Source: Bacteriovoracaceae bacterium UBA2428 (GTDB taxonomy: Bacteria; Bdellovibrionota; UBA2428). Taken from it: 7,641 nt of DNA. Both the position numbers and the translations under genes were made by a program. Shown here piece after piece: positions 4,898 through 7,641 of this stretch (position 1 is its first letter; every line of letters begins with the position of its first letter). Below the pieces are notes generated by a model, which ran no database searches, had not been told where the DNA came from, and saw only the letters and a program-made list of their open reading frames with translations. Location of the stretch: contig DDRA01000160.1 in the NCBI GenBank assembly GCA_002343545.1, positions 7,049 through 14,689 of the forward strand. Reading direction: 5' to 3'.

Positions 4898-6307
4898 CTA
4901 GGGCCGGATCGCTCCGCGCCGCGGCTCGCGGGGGTTGTCCTCGTCGCCGTTCACCGTGAAGAGGTTATCGGCCTCCATGAAGTCGGCCAGCCGCTGGTAC
5001 GAGGTCCATTCGTCGCGTTCGAGCCAGTCGATAACGGAGCGGACGAGCGCGAGGTTGATAGCGGGCATGCCTTCGAAGGCGGTCGAGAGGCCGTTCGCGA
5101 GCACGTCGAGGTTCTTCGTGCCCTTGGGGTCGAAGTTGCCGCCCTCGCGACGCTTCCGTTGGAAGTACTTCGTGTTGTAGTAGGTGTACGACGTGCAGCT
5201 GTTGAAGAAGTAGATCTGGTAGCGCTGCTTGTTCGGCGTGATGCGGAAATCGTTCGCCTCGGCGATCGATCCGAGGTCCAGGTGCCCGCCGAGGCCGCTG
5301 TGGCCGTCGTAGATCATGACGCTCGCGTTGCGGAGCGCGTCCCGGAAGAAGTAGTGAAAGGGACGGCTCGCCTCGTCGATGCCCGTCTCGCCGAAGAAAA
5401 GACGGATGCGGAGCTTGAGACGCTTACGCGGGTACTCGAGCGTGGCTTCTTCGATGTAGGGTAGGCGCGACTCGTCGCGGACCTTCACGACTTTGCGGAT
5501 CTCGGTGTTGGTCCAGCGGCGAAGCTTGAAGCCCATCTTGCGCAGGAGCCGTTTGGTCTCCAGAAAGTTTTCCGCGTTCAGGTCCTCGGAACGACGCGGG
5601 TTGCGCGCGCTGTCCGAGGGATGGTCCATCCCGTAAAAGAGGGCGACCTGGATTTCCCCCTTGAGATCGGCGAGGCGATCGTACTCCGGGTAGGTCGCGT
5701 GGCTTCCCTTCGGGATGCGCGCGATGCTCGCCGGGATGCGACGGTAGTGCTCGCCTTCCTTGAGGCGACACTCCTTGCGGATGGGCGCGGGGCTCCAGAA
5801 GTACCAAAAGTCGCCTTCGCCTTGGTATTCGTCGTCCGTGCAGGGATTGCGGTCCCCGACCATCGCCTGTCCGTAGATCGCGTCGGGATCGTTGGGCAGG
5901 AGGATCTCGTAGCTTTCCGTGGGGCCGTTCTGAAGGACGATCGTGCCCTCGTAGTCGTAGGTGATATCGTAGAGATCGGTCGCGCCGGCCCGGGCCACGA
6001 CGCGGATGTTGGCGAGGCGGTGGTCCTCCTTGGGGGCGGCCATGTACTCGGCGCGTTCCATGGGACCGAAGAGATGCGCGATCTGCTCTTCGACTTGCTC
6101 GCGGGCCTCTTCGGCGGTCGGCTCGGTGGCCTGGGCCAGCGTGACGACGTGGGAGAAGCGCATGACGGCCTCGGTCGCGTTCTTCGAGGTGAAGGCGACC
6201 CGTCGCGCGACGACCGGCTTCGTCTCGTGCGAGGCGATCCGGTCCGATCCGTGCGTACACGCCCCGATGAGCCCGAGTCCCAGGGGCCAAAGTGCAAAAC
6301 GTCTCAT
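4898..6307 (-). CDS. Lipoprotein of unknown function with clan CD peptidase-like His/Cys motifs
   Basis: A 469-residue protein. MRRFALWPLGLGLIGAC is a lipoprotein signal with the lipid-bearing Cys at 17; the next residue is Thr, not Asp, so outer-membrane sorting is expected if E. coli rules apply. About residues 40-150 form an unassigned N-terminal region. C156 (NPCTDDEY) and C180 (RKEC) could form a disulfide. The C-terminal half has a hydrophobic strand then HG-type motif, SVMIYDGHSGLGGHLDLG (H336), and 35 residues later YQIYFFNSCTSYTYYN (C371). A strand ending in a His near Gly and a later strand ending in Cys is the layout of clan CD cysteine peptidases (caspases, gingipains, CHAT). The match is by motif only; peptidase activity is inferred. 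The ATG at 6307 has GGGAGGA at 6313-6319, spacing 5 nt. It lies 68 nt downstream of cstA on the same strand. Confidence 0.88.
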   Translation of the reverse strand: MRRFALWPLGLGLIGACTHGSDRIASHETKPVVARRVAFTSKNATEAVMRFSHVVTLAQATEPTAEEAREQVEEQIAHLFGPMERAEYMAAPKEDHRLANIRVVARAGATDLYDITYDYEGTIVLQNGPTESYEILLPNDPDAIYGQAMVGDRNPCTDDEYQGEGDFWYFWSPAPIRKECRLKEGEHYRRIPASIARIPKGSHATYPEYDRLADLKGEIQVALFYGMDHPSDSARNPRRSEDLNAENFLETKRLLRKMGFKLRRWTNTEIRKVVKVRDESRLPYIEEATLEYPRKRLKLRIRLFFGETGIDEASRPFHYFFRDALRNASVMIYDGHSGLGGHLDLGSIAEANDFRITPNKQRYQIYFFNSCTSYTYYNTKYFQRKRREGGNFDPKGTKNLDVLANGLSTAFEGMPAINLALVRSVIDWLERDEWTSYQRLADFMEADNLFTVNGDEDNPREPRRGAIRP

Positions 6308-6312
6308 CGTGT

Positions 6313-6319
6313 TCCTCCC
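6313..6319 (-). promoter_or_regulatory. Shine-Dalgarno of the lipoprotein gene
   Basis: GGGAGGA on the minus strand, 5 nt before the ATG at 6307. It supports the start that yields the lipoprotein signal peptide. A TAGAAT element at 6331-6326 could be a -10 box, but no matching -35 is clear. Confidence 0.8.
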
Positions 6320-6344
6320 GCCCTCATTCTAAGGCAGAAGTCGC

Positions 6345-6371
6345 CGAGACGGAGTCTCGCTTCGAAGCCGT
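6345..6371. repeat. Nested inverted repeats between cstA and the lipoprotein gene
   Basis: CGAGAC-GGA-GTCTCG (6345-6359) is a perfect 6-bp stem. The overlapping GCTTCGAAGC (6359-6368) is a 10-bp palindrome. ACGG (6349-6352) can instead pair CCGT (6368-6371), so the folds exclude each other. It stands 5 to 33 nt past the cstA stop on the minus strand, but no T-tract follows, so it is at best a weak terminator or processing hairpin. Confidence 0.4.
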
Positions 6372-6375
6372 CCCG

Positions 6376-7641
6376 TCAAAGGCTCGTCGTTCGGCGTTCT
6401 CGCCGGACCTGTTTGAGCGCGGCCAGCACGACGTAGATCGCGAGGCCGAGCAGGGCGAGCGAGGCCGCCGCGTTGAAGAAGGCGATGTCGAAGCCTTTCG
6501 AGGCTTTGAAATTCGCCACGACGAGTTCCGCGAGCGCCCAGAAGGTGACGACGAGCACGAAGAGCATGGGCAGGAGCGTGAAGGCGATGCGGCGCCGCGC
6601 GCGGTAGAGCCAAAGCGTGATGGTGAGCAGGGTGAGCGCGGCGAGCAGTTGGTTGGAGGCGCCGAAGAGGGTCCAAAAACGCAGCCAGCCGCCCTCGTCG
6701 CCGTGCCAAAGGATGAGCGCGGGCACGCCGATCATGACGAGGGTCGCGGCGGCGGACGCCGCAAAGCCTTTGCGCCCGCTCAATTCCTGCAAAAGGTAGC
6801 GGCCCAGCCGCGTACTGACGTCGAGCGTGTCGAAGACGAAGGTCGAGAAGGCCATCGCGCCGAAGGTGATCGCGAAGCCCAGGTTCTCCCGCCCGATGAG
6901 CAGGGTCAGGAACTCGCCGATGCCGTTGCCGTAGATGGTGCCCGGTTTGAGGCCCGCGAGTTGCGCGTCACTCGCGATCATGACGATGGCGAGCGCGACG
7001 AAAGCGACGAAGGCCTCGGCCAGCATGGCGCCGTACCCGATGGGGTGGAGGTGCGACTCGCGGTCGATCTGCTTGGAAGTCGTGCCCGAGCAGACGAGCC
7101 CGTGGAAGCCCGAGCAGGCGCCGCAGGCGATCGTGACGAAGAGGAAGGGCAGCAGCGATCCGGTCGCGCCGCCGCTATGCCACCCGCGGAAGGCGGGCTG
7201 CGCGATCTCGTAGCCGCCGAAGAAGATCCCGATGACGCCGAGCCCCAGCGCCCCGTAGAGGACGAAGCCCCCCAGATACCCGCGCGGTTGCAGCAGGAGC
7301 CAAACCGGGGCGACCGAGGCGAGGCCGCAGTAGCCCATGATGAGGAGCGCCCAAGTCTTGGCGTCGAAAGTGAACCAGTGCGACGCGTAGGTCGCCGCCC
7401 AGACGGCGCCGAGCGTGGCCGGGACGAAGAGAAGCGTCAGCAGCCAGAGCGGCGGATTCAAGTAGCGTTGCACGACGCCCATGAGCAGCGAGATCCCCAG
7501 GAAGAAGACGCTCGCCGCGGCCACGGCCCCGCCGGGATGGAAATCGAGCGCGCGGCCCGCGAGCTCCTCGGGCGCCGCGACGAAACTCGCCGCGGTGATG
7601 TCGGCGAAGGCGACGAGCACGTAGATGAGCGCCAGCCAGAT
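6376..7641 (-). CDS. cstA: Carbon starvation CstA-family transporter, N-terminus outside window
   Basis: The frame is open to the window edge; 421 residues are visible, ending at TGA. CstA/BtsT proteins are inner-membrane transporters, reported in enterobacteria to take up peptides or pyruvate during nutrient limitation. The family signature CGACSGFHGLVCSGTTSKQ is at visible residues 173-191, followed by HLHPIGYGAMLAEAFVA. FDTLDVSTRLGRYLLQEL (270-287) and WLRFWTLFGASNQLLAALTL match the C-terminal CstA region (CstA_5TM). About ten hydrophobic membrane segments can be seen. The C-terminus ends with a short basic cytoplasmic tail (KQVRRERRTTSL). The first valine in frame at 7620 (GTG) is not the start, since coding continues upstream. 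The paralogues CstA and BtsT cannot be separated on this fragment, and the substrate is not determined. Confidence 0.93.
   Translation of the reverse strand: MWLALIYVLVAFADITAASFVAAPEELAGRALDFHPGGAVAAASVFFLGISLLMGVVQRYLNPPLWLLTLLFVPATLGAVWAATYASHWFTFDAKTWALLIMGYCGLASVAPVWLLLQPRGYLGGFVLYGALGLGVIGIFFGGYEIAQPAFRGWHSGGATGSLLPFLFVTIACGACSGFHGLVCSGTTSKQIDRESHLHPIGYGAMLAEAFVAFVALAIVMIASDAQLAGLKPGTIYGNGIGEFLTLLIGRENLGFAITFGAMAFSTFVFDTLDVSTRLGRYLLQELSGRKGFAASAAATLVMIGVPALILWHGDEGGWLRFWTLFGASNQLLAALTLLTITLWLYRARRRIAFTLLPMLFVLVVTFWALAELVVANFKASKGFDIAFFNAAASLALLGLAIYVVLAALKQVRRERRTTSL

Noticed and set aside
5621..6436. Long plus-strand open frame opposite the lipoprotein
   Set aside because: It mirrors the lipoprotein codons, lacks a ribosome site and signal, and the minus-strand product has a coherent lipoprotein signal.
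7600..7641. Start of cstA at the GTG near 7620
   Set aside because: The coding frame continues upstream to the window edge (IWLALIY), and the family has additional N-terminal membrane segments.

Overview
The window is a GC-rich bacterial chromosome segment, densely coded on both strands. It holds seven protein-coding genes, two of them cut by the window edges. I see no rRNA, tRNA, CRISPR array, transposase or phage gene. The chemoreceptor signalling tip ([24 protein letters not shown]) and the HAMP-less receptor layout resemble receptors I associate with Bdellovibrionota and related former Deltaproteobacteria. The lipoprotein and secreted protein of unknown function fit a Gram-negative host. 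This placement is an inference from recall, not a search.

Left part (1-971): the C-terminal third of a P2-type cation-transporting ATPase, closest by motif to the mycobacterial CtpF type. Its stop codon lies in the first of five 17-bp tandem repeat units (816-900). These are followed by a strong intrinsic terminator that serves the opposite strand.

Oxidative-stress pair (972-2088, minus strand): a Fe-type superoxide dismutase gene followed by a Dps-family mini-ferritin gene. They overlap by 20 nt, with the dps Shine-Dalgarno inside the sodB reading frame. SOD makes H2O2 from superoxide and Dps uses H2O2 to oxidise and store Fe(II), so co-expression is sensible. The transcript ends at the terminator at 908-944.

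Middle (2089-4165): a 309-bp divergent intergenic region with several short inverted repeats separates sodB from a membrane chemoreceptor (4-helix-bundle type sensor, two membrane segments, no evident HAMP). Just after the receptor gene lies an AT-rich island. It contains a perfect 14-bp inverted repeat with a 5-nt loop and, sharing one base with it, a second 6-bp inverted repeat with another 5-nt loop.

Right part (4169-7641): a secreted protein of unknown function with a histidine cluster converges, with only 3 nt between stop codons, on a large lipoprotein. In the lipoprotein, an HG motif and a later hydrophobic-NSC motif resemble the His/Cys dyad of clan CD (caspase/gingipain/CHAT-like) peptidases. 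Upstream of the lipoprotein on the same strand is a CstA-family carbon-starvation transporter whose N-terminus lies beyond the window. The convergent secreted protein and putative His/Cys lipoprotein are the least explained part of the window.
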